Assembly: GCF_947495845.1 (NCBI RefSeq) | Contig: NZ_CANMAO010000002.1 | Coordinates: 124,001 to 188,000 of the forward strand | Direction: 5' to 3' | DNA length: 64,000 nt | From: an uncultured Endozoicomonas sp. | GTDB lineage: Bacteria > Pseudomonadota > Gammaproteobacteria > Pseudomonadales > Endozoicomonadaceae | Shown here: piece after piece, positions 1 to 6,393 of the stretch | Position numbering within the stretch: the stretch's first letter is position 1 | Layout of the letters: the number at the start of each line of letters is the position of its first letter | The notes under the pieces: generated by a model | What the model was told of the DNA's origin: nothing | The model's input: only the letters and a program-made list of their open reading frames with translations | Database searches by the model: none | Program-made: the position numbers and the translations under genes

Positions 1-324
1 TCCAACTTGACGAAAACCACAACAGATCGGTAGAAATTCCAACATACTTTCCATTTGATTATGTCTTTCCGAAAAGTATCTGTGATTTCTATACTCGTCA
101 GTCTTTACGTACTCAGTTAAAAGTTTGTGCATTTCTAACGCATCATCTTCGCTGAACCACTCGCCAACAAAACCTTTATGCTCATACCTGATTGTGTCTC
201 TGTTTGTGTATTCACAATCAATTACTTCGCTGACTGGGGTTTCAATACAGAAGGCTGGCCAGAAACCGTTTGGCTTTCCGAGAATTCCCGCTTCTTTGTT
301 TTTTGGTTCTATATCAAATGACAT
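1..324 (-). CDS. Hypothetical phage protein, 3' end outside window
   Basis: Open reading frame of 108 codons on the minus strand that runs off the left edge, so the C-terminus is missing. It starts at ATG 324-322 with an AAGGAT Shine-Dalgarno element just upstream. The N-terminus reads MSFDIEPKNKEAGILGKP and the body is rich in aromatic and acidic residues, with no motif I can name. It is the last visible gene of the leftward phage operon and is preceded by an attC-like palindrome. Function unknown. Confidence 0.6.
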   Translation of the reverse strand, partial: MSFDIEPKNKEAGILGKPNGFWPAFCIETPVSEVIDCEYTNRDTIRYEHKGFVGEWFSEDDALEMHKLLTEYVKTDEYRNHRYFSERHNQMESMLEFLPICCGFRQVG

Positions 325-346
325 TCTTTTATCCTTAGTTCCTACA

Positions 347-403
347 CCTAACAATCAAATCCACCGGACGCCTGCGGCGCCTGTGATTTAAATGGTTATG
401 CAT
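347..403. repeat. attC-like imperfect palindrome 1
   Basis: On the plus strand it begins TAACAATCAAATCCACCGGA and closes with GATTTAAATGGTTATG. The arms AAATC..AC..GG..CGCC pair with unpaired extra bases left on one arm, as in the folded stem of integron attC sites. Read on the minus strand its distal end is GTTAGGT, which fits the GTTRRRY core. The stop codon of the 396-686 gene lies in the proximal core. Two related elements follow at about 370 and 650 bp. The call rests on architecture only. Confidence 0.45.
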
Positions 404-686
404 CCCAATCATTGCCGCCAGGTATCGCATATTCAGTAACATGAACCTCCCCATCCTCATCTTCTTCAACTTCAGGAGGGCAGATCGTATTAAACCACTC
501 CCGCTTGGTCATCAAACGCAAGCCAGATTCAGCAACTTCTGCTTCGCATTTTTCAACCAACTCACGTATTTTTTCTTCGGTCGGGAAAATACCCTTTCCA
601 CACGTAACAGTCGCATGACCGCTTTGTCCTTCGCCATTAGTGACCGCGACTTTGATTACAACTTCTATCGGTGCTTGCATTTTCAT
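396..686 (-). CDS. Hypothetical small acidic phage/cassette protein
   Basis: A 96-aa protein with start ATG at 686 and an AAGGAT ribosome binding site. It has a beta-rich N-terminal half (IEVVIKVAVTNGEG, then a glycine-rich turn) and a very acidic tail (EVEEDEDGEVHVTE). No known domain recognised. It is flanked on both sides by attC-like palindromes (347-403 and 718-778), so it may be a gene cassette rather than a core phage gene. Its stop codon is inside the first palindrome's core. Confidence 0.6.
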   Translation of the reverse strand: MKMQAPIEVVIKVAVTNGEGQSGHATVTCGKGIFPTEEKIRELVEKCEAEVAESGLRLMTKREWFNTICPPEVEEDEDGEVHVTEYAIPGGNDWDA

Positions 687-717
687 TATTAAATCCTTGG
701 TTCAGTGCAGTGTGCTG

Positions 718-778
718 CATAACAAAGTTTTCAACGCGGAGCTACGCTGCGCTCCGCCCGGTTAAAACGGGGTTAGCA
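718..778. repeat. attC-like imperfect palindrome 2
   Basis: Plus strand begins TAACAAAGTTTTCAACGCGG, has a TACGCTGC loop region and ends GGTTAGC. The arm GTTTTCAACGCGGAGC pairs with the reverse complement of GCTCCGCCCGGTTAAAAC, leaving extrahelical bases. It shares the TAACAA...TCAAC.CGGA layout with the elements at 347 and 1001. Confidence 0.45.
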
Positions 779-989
779 GGAAAAGCCGCCAACAAATAAA
801 CCGTTCTCTATCTGAAATCTTGCTTCAAATAGTGCTAAATATCGTCCGTACATGATCAATTTGTTCGGATTGTCTTTAATGCTATCTGCTGAACTCTGTT
901 CCTGATCAAAACCATAAGTCTTCTCAAACCATTCGATACGCCTGGTAAGCTCATCCTTTATCGCTGTTTTTTGTTAATTTCTCTGCCAT
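773..989 (-). pseudogene. Frameshifted small gene (one extra base in an A run)
   Basis: A gene starting ATG at 989 (MAEKLTK) stops after 12 codons. A second frame, without a good start of its own, then runs from DELTRRIEWFEKTYGFDQ to the stop TAA at 775-773. Removing one A from the six-A run near 968-973 joins both parts into a continuous 71-residue protein. The total length, 217 nt, is one base more than a multiple of three. Either the gene is broken by a one-base insertion, or there is a sequencing error, or +1 recoding occurs. It sits between two attC-like palindromes. Function unknown. Confidence 0.5.
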
Positions 990-1000
990 CTCATTTCCTG

Positions 1001-1058
1001 CTAACAAGTTTATCAACCGGACTCCGCTACGCTGCGCCGGTTTAATTCAATGGTCATG
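1001..1058. repeat. attC-like imperfect palindrome 3
   Basis: Plus strand begins TAACAAGTTTATCAACCGGA, continues CTCCGCTACGCTGCG and closes CCGGTTTAATTCAATGGTC. The arm AACCGG(A)C pairs with the reverse complement of GCCGGTT, leaving an extra A. The minus-strand distal core is GTTAGCA, and the other core is degenerate. The stop of the 1054-1221 gene lies in it. Confidence 0.42.
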
Positions 1059-1221
1059 TTTCAAATATTCTATGCCTTTCAACTCTTTCTAAAGTTGTCG
1101 GTTTCACCTTTCTATAGTGATCCAGTTTGTTTTTTAACCGTTCATCTTTTGGGTTATCAAGTAAATCTATTAGCCTAGTAAGTTCCGACTGCTTTATTCT
1201 TATTAGTTTTTGTTTTGCCAT
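1054..1221 (-). CDS. Hypothetical small basic protein
   Basis: A 55-aa protein. I chose ATG 1221, which has an AGGGTG element at proper spacing. A longer reading from 1308 would overlap the 1283-1399 gene and adds an unlikely N-terminus. The sequence begins MAKQKLIRIKQSELTRLID and is Lys/Arg-rich and helical. Its stop falls inside the third attC-like palindrome. No family recognised. Confidence 0.5.
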   Translation of the reverse strand: MAKQKLIRIKQSELTRLIDLLDNPKDERLKNKLDHYRKVKPTTLERVERHRIFET

Positions 1222-1282
1222 AATTTCACCCTGTAAAAAAACACAACAAAGCATTCCACAGGATAAACCTGTGAATAGCGGG

Positions 1283-1399
1283 TCATGGTTTTCTGCTTTT
1301 ACTCTCAAGCTCTCTGATATACCGCAATATTTCTTGAGCCTTGGAATTGTTTTTAACAGTGGCTAGTTGCTCTAACCACTGGCGTGTAGATTCATTCAT
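1283..1399 (-). CDS. Hypothetical microprotein, 38 aa
   Basis: ATG at 1399 overlaps the stop of the upstream gene (ATGAATGA), the usual coupling in this operon, with an AGGTGG element just upstream. The product starts MNESTRQWLEQLATVKN and ends in a basic tail (ESKSRKP). It is a helical, charged peptide with no recognised family. Overlap with a neighbour and the ribosome binding site are the support. Confidence 0.5.
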   Translation of the reverse strand: MNESTRQWLEQLATVKNNSKAQEILRYIRELESKSRKP

Positions 1400-1640
1400 T
1401 GACCACCTGCTTCAACTGGGTAAGATCACGCATCCTTACACCGTCATTTCTGGAAACAGAAGCAAGAAAGCCTTTAACGGTCATTTCTAAACGACCATGG
1501 CCTTCAAGTTTCTTTCTGAGAACATTTGCCTCTCTGCGGTGCTTATCCTTTGCCATTCGCTCTTGATCGAGCATCTTTTCAAGCCGTTCTATTTCGGCTC
1601 TCATGGATTTGTTGGCTTTTACAATCATGCTTTCTGTCAT
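1392..1640 (-). CDS. Hypothetical coiled-coil phage protein
   Basis: An 82-aa protein. Residues 9-50 (RAEIERLEKMLDQERMAK and following) show heptad spacing and high charge, typical of a coiled coil. A short globular tail follows. The start overlaps the stop of the 1637-1837 gene (ATGA), so the two are probably translationally coupled. No enzymatic motif is visible. Confidence 0.6.
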   Translation of the reverse strand: MTESMIVKANKSMRAEIERLEKMLDQERMAKDKHRREANVLRKKLEGHGRLEMTVKGFLASVSRNDGVRMRDLTQLKQVVNE

Positions 1641-1837
1641 GACTGCGCCTCCTGCTTTTTCAGTCTAACCTTGTGCGTTACTGTTTTTGCGCTGGCGTAG
1701 CCTTTTTGGAAGCCAAGATAATTTTTTGGAATTAAGTGAGTGTGAGAATTAGGTTCAGAAACAAACTCTTCTTCAATCTCATAACCAAGCTCTTGAATGA
1801 GCGCCTCAACCAACAATTCAGCTCTGCTTTTTCTCAT
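1637..1837 (-). CDS. Hypothetical phage protein
   Basis: A 66-aa protein beginning MRKSRAELLVEALIQELG with an acidic patch (YEIEEEFVSEP) and a basic C-terminus. Its ATG overlaps the stop of the cytosine methyltransferase gene upstream, and its own stop overlaps the next start, so it belongs to the tightly packed leftward operon. No family recognised. Confidence 0.55.
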   Translation of the reverse strand: MRKSRAELLVEALIQELGYEIEEEFVSEPNSHTHLIPKNYLGFQKGYASAKTVTHKVRLKKQEAQS

Positions 1838-2718
1838 GCTGCCCTCGCTCTGCTCATATACCGGATAATCTCACCACCAATCCACTCACCGACAGGTACA
1901 GAAACACCGTTGCCTATCTGTCTGTAAGCAGCCGTATTTGATACTGGGAAGCTGAAAGAATCGGGCAAGCCTTGAAGCCTTGCGTACTCTCTGACCGAGT
2001 AAGGCCGGACGCCAAGCTCAAAGCGTTTGTCTTTGATTAGCCTGGTGCTTTTATCTTTCGCGTAATGAGCAACACAGGTTGGCGCCAGATCATCATTTGC
2101 CGGGTCGGAAATAATCGGTAAGTCTCTGTATGCTCCCTGCATTCTGGCGGTGACTGCCTTGGGAATGCTTACATCAGGATCGGCGTCCATTATTTCAGAT
2201 AACTTTACGCGCCTTGCATTCTCAGGCGGCCTGATATTGAAATGACGACGAGAGCCGATGATTATCAGTCGGTTTCTTCGCTGTGGTAGCAACTGTTCAG
2301 ACTGGATCGGGCAAAACACCTGAACATAGTAATCAGGCATTTTTGTCATTGCCTCCATTACTACTGGAAAGGCTCGCATCCCTGGGACATTCTCAACTAC
2401 ATACAACTCAGGGCGGGCAACGGCTAAATGCCTGAGCGCATGTAAAAACAGTTCATCGCCTGTCCTTGTCTGATGAATGTCTGCAATTGTGCTGTACTTG
2501 GTGCAGGGATAAGTGAAAACCATTGCATCGCAGCTATCTTGCTCAAGAACCAACTGCTCAGAGATATCACACTCAACAACATGGTTTCCGAGATTTGCGC
2601 GGTAGGTTTTGCAAGCATCCTTATCAAGTTCAAATGCCTGATTGATGGTGATGCCAGCTTTTAACAAGCCGACATCCATCAGGCCAGCACCGCAAAAGTA
2701 ACTATTAACGGCGACCAT
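1834..2718 (-). CDS. DNA (cytosine-5-)-methyltransferase
   Basis: Transfers a methyl group from S-adenosylmethionine to carbon 5 of cytosine in a specific DNA site. The 294-aa protein has the ordered C5-MTase motifs: motif I YFCGAGLMDVGL near the N-terminus, motif IV FTYPCTKYS with the catalytic Pro-Cys, motif VI ENVPG, motif VIII QRRNRLIIIGSR, and motifs IX-X near the C-terminus ending in YRQIGNGVSVPVG. The length is short but complete for a phage enzyme. I start at ATG 2718 because AAAGGAAAAAGA precedes it; 14 codons upstream there is no such site. No restriction partner lies next to it, so it is an orphan enzyme that probably protects phage DNA from host restriction or tunes promoters. It overlaps both neighbours. 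Confidence 0.93.
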   Translation of the reverse strand: MVAVNSYFCGAGLMDVGLLKAGITINQAFELDKDACKTYRANLGNHVVECDISEQLVLEQDSCDAMVFTYPCTKYSTIADIHQTRTGDELFLHALRHLAVARPELYVVENVPGMRAFPVVMEAMTKMPDYYVQVFCPIQSEQLLPQRRNRLIIIGSRRHFNIRPPENARRVKLSEIMDADPDVSIPKAVTARMQGAYRDLPIISDPANDDLAPTCVAHYAKDKSTRLIKDKRFELGVRPYSVREYARLQGLPDSFSFPVSNTAAYRQIGNGVSVPVGEWIGGEIIRYMSRARAA

Positions 2719-2869
2719 TCTTTTTCCTTTTATTTCTGATTTGTTCCAGGCTAACAACAACCTTCTTTTCTTTTGGTTGCTGCTTCAGGTTTGGATACAT
2801 GGCGCAGATCAGCGCCATGTCTTGTTGTTCCCAAAATTCAAACAAGAATGTTTCAGCACTCACCTTCAT
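2705..2869 (-). CDS. Hypothetical small basic protein bridging two genes
   Basis: A 54-aa frame starting ATG 2869 (MKVSAETFLFEFWEQQDM) and ending in a strongly basic tail (NKRKKNGRR). It overlaps the end of the 2853-3650 gene by 17 nt and the start of the methyltransferase by 14 nt, filling what would otherwise be a gap in a fully packed operon. The start region is only weakly Shine-Dalgarno-like. No family recognised. Confidence 0.45.
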   Translation of the reverse strand: MKVSAETFLFEFWEQQDMALICAMYPNLKQQPKEKKVVVSLEQIRNKRKKNGRR

Positions 2870-3650
2870 AATTGAACACCGTATAAACTCCGGGTACTTG
2901 ACCGGCCTCGATGCTCTTTACAACTGCATGAGCCAATGAATCATCAATGCTGTGAAGTTGCACTAATGCCTTAATTGCTTCTTGTCTGTCGGCGGCTTGC
3001 TGGTATTCAGACTCTTCGACAAAAAACGGCTCCATGTCGTCTTCTGTAACTGGATCGGGGTCAGCAAATGGCGCGAACTCTTCCGGCTCTGGCTGGCGAT
3101 GCTGCTCCTGACTTTGTTTCTCCTGAACAATCCGTAAATCGTGAATACCCTCAAGGTGAGCTACTGCGTCATTTCTTGCCTTGAGCGCGTCAATCTCAAA
3201 CTCTGCAAAGCCTGTTACCTGATCGGCTTTCAGATCGTCAATACAGGCTTTCAATTCTGCTGAACTGGCTTGAAGCATTGCCAGTGGGATGTTTTTGTAA
3301 CACTCAATCCGTTGTTGAATGTCGTCTACCCGCTTTTGCTCTTTGATCTTCTCAGCGTTATCAACTTCTTTTTTGGCTTCCTGCAACGGGGTTTCGATCT
3401 CTAGAATCCTGCCGGTTATCCGTTTGGCTTCTGAATTGACTTTCTTTTGCCAGGCTACTGCGTCAGCAACCAAAACTTTCCGCTTTTTTTCAACTCCGGT
3501 ACGAAGCGGAACCAGTTCTTTCAAGGCGGCTTTGATGGTCTTCATGCCTTCCTTGGTGGCAGCATCGGGAACTGAGTTATAACGCTCTCTCAGTTCATTC
3601 AAAGCGGCATCGGTGACACCGTATTCAACAACTTGATTAACTGCGCTCAT
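2853..3650 (-). CDS. Phage protein with long coiled coil, recombination-gene neighbour
   Basis: A 265-aa protein. I start at ATG 3650 (MSAVNQVVEYG) because GGAGGA lies seven bases upstream. The first 130 residues are helical and highly charged with heptad-like spacing (PLQEAKKEVDNAEKIKEQKR). The C-terminal third is acidic and proline-rich (PEPEEFAPFADPDP), ending in a small helical segment. Layout and place, beside an ERF annealing protein and an exonuclease, resemble the DUF1351-type proteins found with phage recombinases; that link is inference. It overlaps the 3637-3846 gene by 14 nt. Confidence 0.65.
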   Translation of the reverse strand: MSAVNQVVEYGVTDAALNELRERYNSVPDAATKEGMKTIKAALKELVPLRTGVEKKRKVLVADAVAWQKKVNSEAKRITGRILEIETPLQEAKKEVDNAEKIKEQKRVDDIQQRIECYKNIPLAMLQASSAELKACIDDLKADQVTGFAEFEIDALKARNDAVAHLEGIHDLRIVQEKQSQEQHRQPEPEEFAPFADPDPVTEDDMEPFFVEESEYQQAADRQEAIKALVQLHSIDDSLAHAVVKSIEAGQVPGVYTVFNYEGEC

Positions 3651-3846
3651 GCTTTCGTCCTCCACTGGAAATGACTGTATTAAAATCCGCTTTGCTGTTG
3701 TTATTGATCACGCCATAAGGAAGCCTGGTGATCTTGCCGCCAGCTTTCCTGAAAGCCTTGATCTGCTCCGCTATCTCTCTACTGACAACGGCTTTATTTT
3801 CTAATGTGCCGATTGATACGTGATCAAAGTACGCTTCAAATGCCAT
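3637..3846 (-). CDS. Hypothetical phage protein
   Basis: A 69-aa protein starting MAFEAYFDHVSIGTLENK at ATG 3846, with a GGGGGA ribosome binding site. A longer upstream reading runs through a terminator hairpin and is unlikely. It is mixed alpha/beta with a basic middle (FRKAGGKITRLPYG). Its stop overlaps the next gene's start. No family recognised. Confidence 0.55.
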   Translation of the reverse strand: MAFEAYFDHVSIGTLENKAVVSREIAEQIKAFRKAGGKITRLPYGVINNNSKADFNTVISSGGRKHERS

Positions 3847-3861
3847 GGTGATTCCCCCAAT

Positions 3862-3884
3862 AAAAAAGGCCGCTTTAAGCGACC
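3862..3884 (-). terminator. Intrinsic terminator in early operon
   Basis: On the minus strand GGTCGC pairs with GCGGCC across a short loop, followed by TTTTTTA. The stop codon of the exonuclease gene (3877-3875) lies inside the hairpin and the next gene's ribosome binding site follows. Confidence 0.6.
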
Positions 3885-4468
3885 TCTTCAATCTTGATCT
3901 CTCCGAGCCTGACCAGCTCAAAGAAGCAATTTGCTGTAGCCCTCACATCGGCTAGAGCGTCGTGAGCGTTGTCAAAGTCACAACCAAATAGCTTGTTGTG
4001 AAGCTCTGAGAGCGTGGGCCATTTGTACTTGCCATAATTACCGGGTAACTGGCAGAAGTCAGTGCCGATTTCCTTGGTGCAGAATTGTCGGTTTTTCTTA
4101 CCTGCCCTGATGCCAGCTCTCAGCAACTCCGCGCCGGTGACGTTGTAGTCATAGGAAATGTTGTGAGCTACCAAAGCATCAGCCTTGTTGTAATCCGTGA
4201 TGAAAGAGCCAAGCGCGTCAGCAATAGGGATACCTTCGGCTTCTGATTTCTCCTGACTGAATCCGTTATCAATCCAGAATTTCTCGGTTGGCATCGTCCA
4301 GCCATCCGGCTTGATCAGCTCATTGAAAGAGCCAACTTCGTTCCCATCCAGATCAAACACCAGATAAGCGAGCTGAATAATCCGAGGCCAGTTATCCAGA
4401 TCGGTCATTGGTGCTCGCCAATCTTTGGGTAGGCCTGTTGTTTCAGTATCGAATAGTTGAATAAGCAT
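3875..4468 (-). CDS. DnaQ-like 3'-5' exonuclease (DEDDh family)
   Basis: A 197-aa nuclease of the proofreading exonuclease/RNase T superfamily, expected to remove nucleotides from 3' ends with two metal ions. Exo I FDTETTG is at residues 6-12, Exo II HNISYDYNV near 103-111, and Exo III HDALADVRA near 169-177 supplies the general-base His and the last Asp. It sits directly downstream of the ERF annealing protein, which suggests a role in phage recombination or end processing. It starts at ATG 4468 with GGAGGAATC upstream. The family assignment is clear; the exact substrate is not. Confidence 0.9.
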   Translation of the reverse strand: MLIQLFDTETTGLPKDWRAPMTDLDNWPRIIQLAYLVFDLDGNEVGSFNELIKPDGWTMPTEKFWIDNGFSQEKSEAEGIPIADALGSFITDYNKADALVAHNISYDYNVTGAELLRAGIRAGKKNRQFCTKEIGTDFCQLPGNYGKYKWPTLSELHNKLFGCDFDNAHDALADVRATANCFFELVRLGEIKIEEVA

Positions 4469-4483
4469 GATTCCTCCAAAGGA

Positions 4484-4504
4484 AAAGCCGCAGTTAAGCA
4501 GCCT
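4484..4504 (-). terminator. Possible intrinsic terminator in early operon
   Basis: Minus strand GGCTGC pairs with GCGGCT/C around TTAACT, followed by TTTTCC. The stop codon of the ERF gene (4496-4494) lies in the loop. The U tract is short, so it may be partial. Confidence 0.4.
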
Positions 4505-5141
4505 GAGTATTGTCTTCTTGTTTACCCTGGGCGATTTCTTTTAACCAGTTAACTGCAGGTTCAAACTTGGCTGCTTTAAGATGACCAAGGCTCTTTATCT
4601 TTGATTTCTGGCAGAACCACTCATCAGTTACACCGGCGGCCATGATTGCGCCTTGTAGGTGCTGAACCTGCTGAGGGTTTACAACCGGCTCCCGTTTCTG
4701 TTGTGGTGCTTGTTGGCGTTGCGTCTGCCTTTGCTGTTGTTGCTGAGGCTGATTGTTATTCATGCTGTCAGCGTCCTTATTGTCATCAATCAGGAATAAG
4801 CCGTTAAGCGCGTACTTTCTTGCATAACTGCTAGTCGCTCCGGTTAGCTGACTTACGTCCATGCCCTTTTTTTCAATTGCTTCACGAGCAAGAGCGGTAG
4901 TTTGCTGGCTATGCTCGCCATCAGTAATGGTTGCGGTTGCCTTAACATAAACGCGATCACCAACAACCTGAATTTCATCAGTGATTGTAACAATCAGGCC
5001 TTCAGCCAGAAGCAGCGGTTTCAATGCTTCAAGAATGTCTTCACAGTTTCGGTAGTTGTAGTTCCCGAAGTTATTGCGCTGGTTTTTTGGGGCGTTTAAC
5101 TTGCACTGGATTCGGTTGAGCTTGGTAATAAACTCTTTCAT
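4494..5141 (-). CDS. erf: ERF-family single-strand annealing recombinase
   Basis: A 215-aa protein that anneals complementary single strands and, in related phages, circularises or repairs the genome after infection. The N-terminal 125 residues match the ERF core: KLNRIQCKLNAPKNQRNNFG, the repeated beta/alpha segments, and the hallmark SYARKYALNGLFLIDDNKDAD. A glutamine-rich linker (about residues 130-160) and a small C-terminal helical domain follow, the usual three-part layout. The next genes are an exonuclease and a coiled-coil protein, making a recombination module. It starts at ATG 5141. Confidence 0.92.
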   Translation of the reverse strand: MKEFITKLNRIQCKLNAPKNQRNNFGNYNYRNCEDILEALKPLLLAEGLIVTITDEIQVVGDRVYVKATATITDGEHSQQTTALAREAIEKKGMDVSQLTGATSSYARKYALNGLFLIDDNKDADSMNNNQPQQQQQRQTQRQQAPQQKREPVVNPQQVQHLQGAIMAAGVTDEWFCQKSKIKSLGHLKAAKFEPAVNWLKEIAQGKQEDNTQAA

Positions 5142-5160
5142 GGTTCAACTCTCCATATCG

Positions 5161-5188
5161 AAAAAGAAAAGCCCGGTTGAGTCCGGGC
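5161..5188 (-). terminator. Intrinsic terminator between early genes
   Basis: On the minus strand GCCCGG and CCGGGC form a six-pair stem around ACTCAA, followed by TTTTCTTTTT. It lies between the 5195-5521 and ERF genes. Confidence 0.75.
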
Positions 5189-5194
5189 GATTGG

Positions 5195-5521
5195 TTAGAA
5201 TTTCAGGTTTTGGTTAAGCAGTTCGTGCAGCTCATTGCAGATCGCTACAGAACTCAAAAAATCATCACAGTGTTTTAGCAGTACTCTGTTGATCTCAAGC
5301 ACTCGATTTGTGTTTTTGACTCGCTGGTTTATCGCTTCTACCGATACATCGTTTGAAGTGCTTTTGTTCTCAGCCACAAGCGCTGTCATTTCATCAAGCA
5401 GTGGCTTTTCAGCGTCGAGAATGTCCTGCTGTTTCTTGCCTTGCAGGTTTAGCTGATTAAATATGCGCTCTCGATCAATTTCAGGCGTTTCTAGCGGTTT
5501 TTCTTGTAATAGTGCTGCCAT
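5195..5521 (-). CDS. Hypothetical helical phage protein
   Basis: A 108-aa protein with chosen start ATG 5521 (MAALLQEKPLETPEIDRE), which has TGGGGAA upstream; four codons further up there is another ATG with no better site. It is helical and charged, with Cys-containing segment HCDDFLSSVAICNELHELL near the C-terminus. It is the second gene after PL, isolated on both sides by terminators. No family recognised. Confidence 0.6.
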   Translation of the reverse strand: MAALLQEKPLETPEIDRERIFNQLNLQGKKQQDILDAEKPLLDEMTALVAENKSTSNDVSVEAINQRVKNTNRVLEINRVLLKHCDDFLSSVAICNELHELLNQNLKF

Positions 5522-5531
5522 GGTATTCCCC

Positions 5532-5558
5532 AAAAAGAAAAGCCCTTAAAAAAGGGCT
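5532..5558 (-). terminator. Intrinsic terminator between early genes
   Basis: On the minus strand AGCCCTT pairs with AAGGGCT across a T loop, followed by TTTCTTTTT. It lies nine bases past the stop of the first gene of the leftward operon. Confidence 0.75.
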
Positions 5559-5566
5559 ATGGTCGT

Positions 5567-5836
5567 TTACATCGCTTCCAGATAATCATCAAAGTCAGCA
5601 TCAACACCTTGAGCGGTTGTGATGTTCTCCATGTGTAGTTCATGGAGTGCAATGCCGATCTTGTCAGACAGTCTTTCAATGGCAGCGATCAGGACAGCAT
5701 CGCCAGAAGCTTCAACAATCAAATCAAGCAAACTGTGAGTTGCCTCAGATCGTCTTTCAGCCTCGCTCTCGTCACGCTCTTTTGCGTCTTGGTTGCGTTG
5801 GTGGTTGTTTAACTGCTGGGTTGCGTAGCAAGTCAT
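5567..5836 (-). CDS. First gene of the leftward phage operon, unknown function
   Basis: An 89-aa acidic, helical protein (MTCYATQQLNNHQRNQDAK) with AGAAGGGGAG upstream of ATG 5836. The first third is very hydrophilic, and the rest could form a small helical bundle. Its place as the first gene after a PL-type promoter and before several terminators is where lambda carries N, but it lacks the arginine-rich N-terminus of N proteins, so I do not call it an antiterminator. Confidence 0.6.
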   Translation of the reverse strand: MTCYATQQLNNHQRNQDAKERDESEAERRSEATHSLLDLIVEASGDAVLIAAIERLSDKIGIALHELHMENITTAQGVDADFDDYLEAM

Positions 5837-6016
5837 GGTTTTTCTCCCCTTCTAAAAATCACTAGAAAACTTGGCTTTCTGGTGATCTCTAACGGTTAAG
5901 GCCGTTGCTCCACACTCCTATCTGCTCTGCAGACTCGGAACCAGATACCGGTTTGGAGGCTTATTCACCGGGTGGCTGGCGGGCTAAATGTCTGTATAAG
6001 TATTTAGCTTGTGGAA

Positions 6017-6046
6017 ATATTACCCCTAGACATTGTGTATCGTCAA
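6017..6046 (-). promoter_or_regulatory. PL-like promoter with overlapping operator
   Basis: On the minus strand TTGACG (6046-6041) is followed after 18 bp by TAATAT (6022-6017). The sequence over the -10, GTCTAGGGGTAAT, matches the operator motif found three times between the repressor and cro (CTANGGGTAtTA). The promoter points into the leftward operon that starts at 5836. Confidence 0.6.
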
Positions 6047-6167
6047 TATGTCTCAGGACATTATTTTAAATAAATTTGTCTAAGCGTCTGAAGCACGGAT
6101 AGAGGGAGAGTAAGAGTGGGTATTATTAATAATGTATTACTTATATGTATTACTTATAGAGAAGCAG

Positions 6168-6232
6168 ACGACAGATTTGTCGTGTGGGGGTGACAAAACT
6201 GTCGTCTGGGTACGACAAATTTGTCGTGTGGG
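6168..6232. repeat. Three tandem CGACA..TGTCG palindromic repeats
   Basis: Three head-to-tail units of about 21 bp, each holding an inverted CGACA/TGTCG pair and ending in TGTGGG or TCTGGG: 6168-6188, 6191-6210 and 6211-6232. The third contains the perfect palindrome CGACAAATTTGTCG. The spacing of about two helical turns suggests cooperative binding of a dimeric protein. Could be extra operators or iterons. Confidence 0.55.
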
Positions 6233-6393
6233 TATGGGTAAAAACTGGATGAAAATGGAACTTGAGAGAATGCCAGAATAGAACTGTGATTGATAAACGA
6301 CAGGTGTAAGGGGTTTTTAACCCTGTTTTCAGAGGATTTTACAAGATAGGTGGTATATCTGGGCTAGAGCGTTCTAACGTGTGTCAGAACGCT

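Larger units (their letters stand above)
5837..6393. other. Long leader and regulatory gap between repressor and leftward operon
   Basis: A 557-bp stretch without a supported gene. It contains the PL-like promoter and operator (6017-6046), a palindrome ATGTC/GACAT at 6049-6062, a duplicated ATGTATTACTTAT (6132-6157), the CGACA/TGTCG repeat cluster (6168-6232) and, at 6364-6391, a hairpin with arms AGCGTTCT/AGAACGCT at the repressor gene's 3' end. About 175 nt lie between the predicted leftward start and the first gene. Confidence 0.5.

Noticed and set aside
5567-5836. N-type antiterminator
   Set aside because: Right position, but the protein is acidic and lacks an arginine-rich N-terminus; no boxB was found on the leftward leader.
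6168-6232. CRISPR-like array
   Set aside because: The repeats are contiguous with no spacers, and no cas genes are present. No CRISPR array was seen anywhere in the window.
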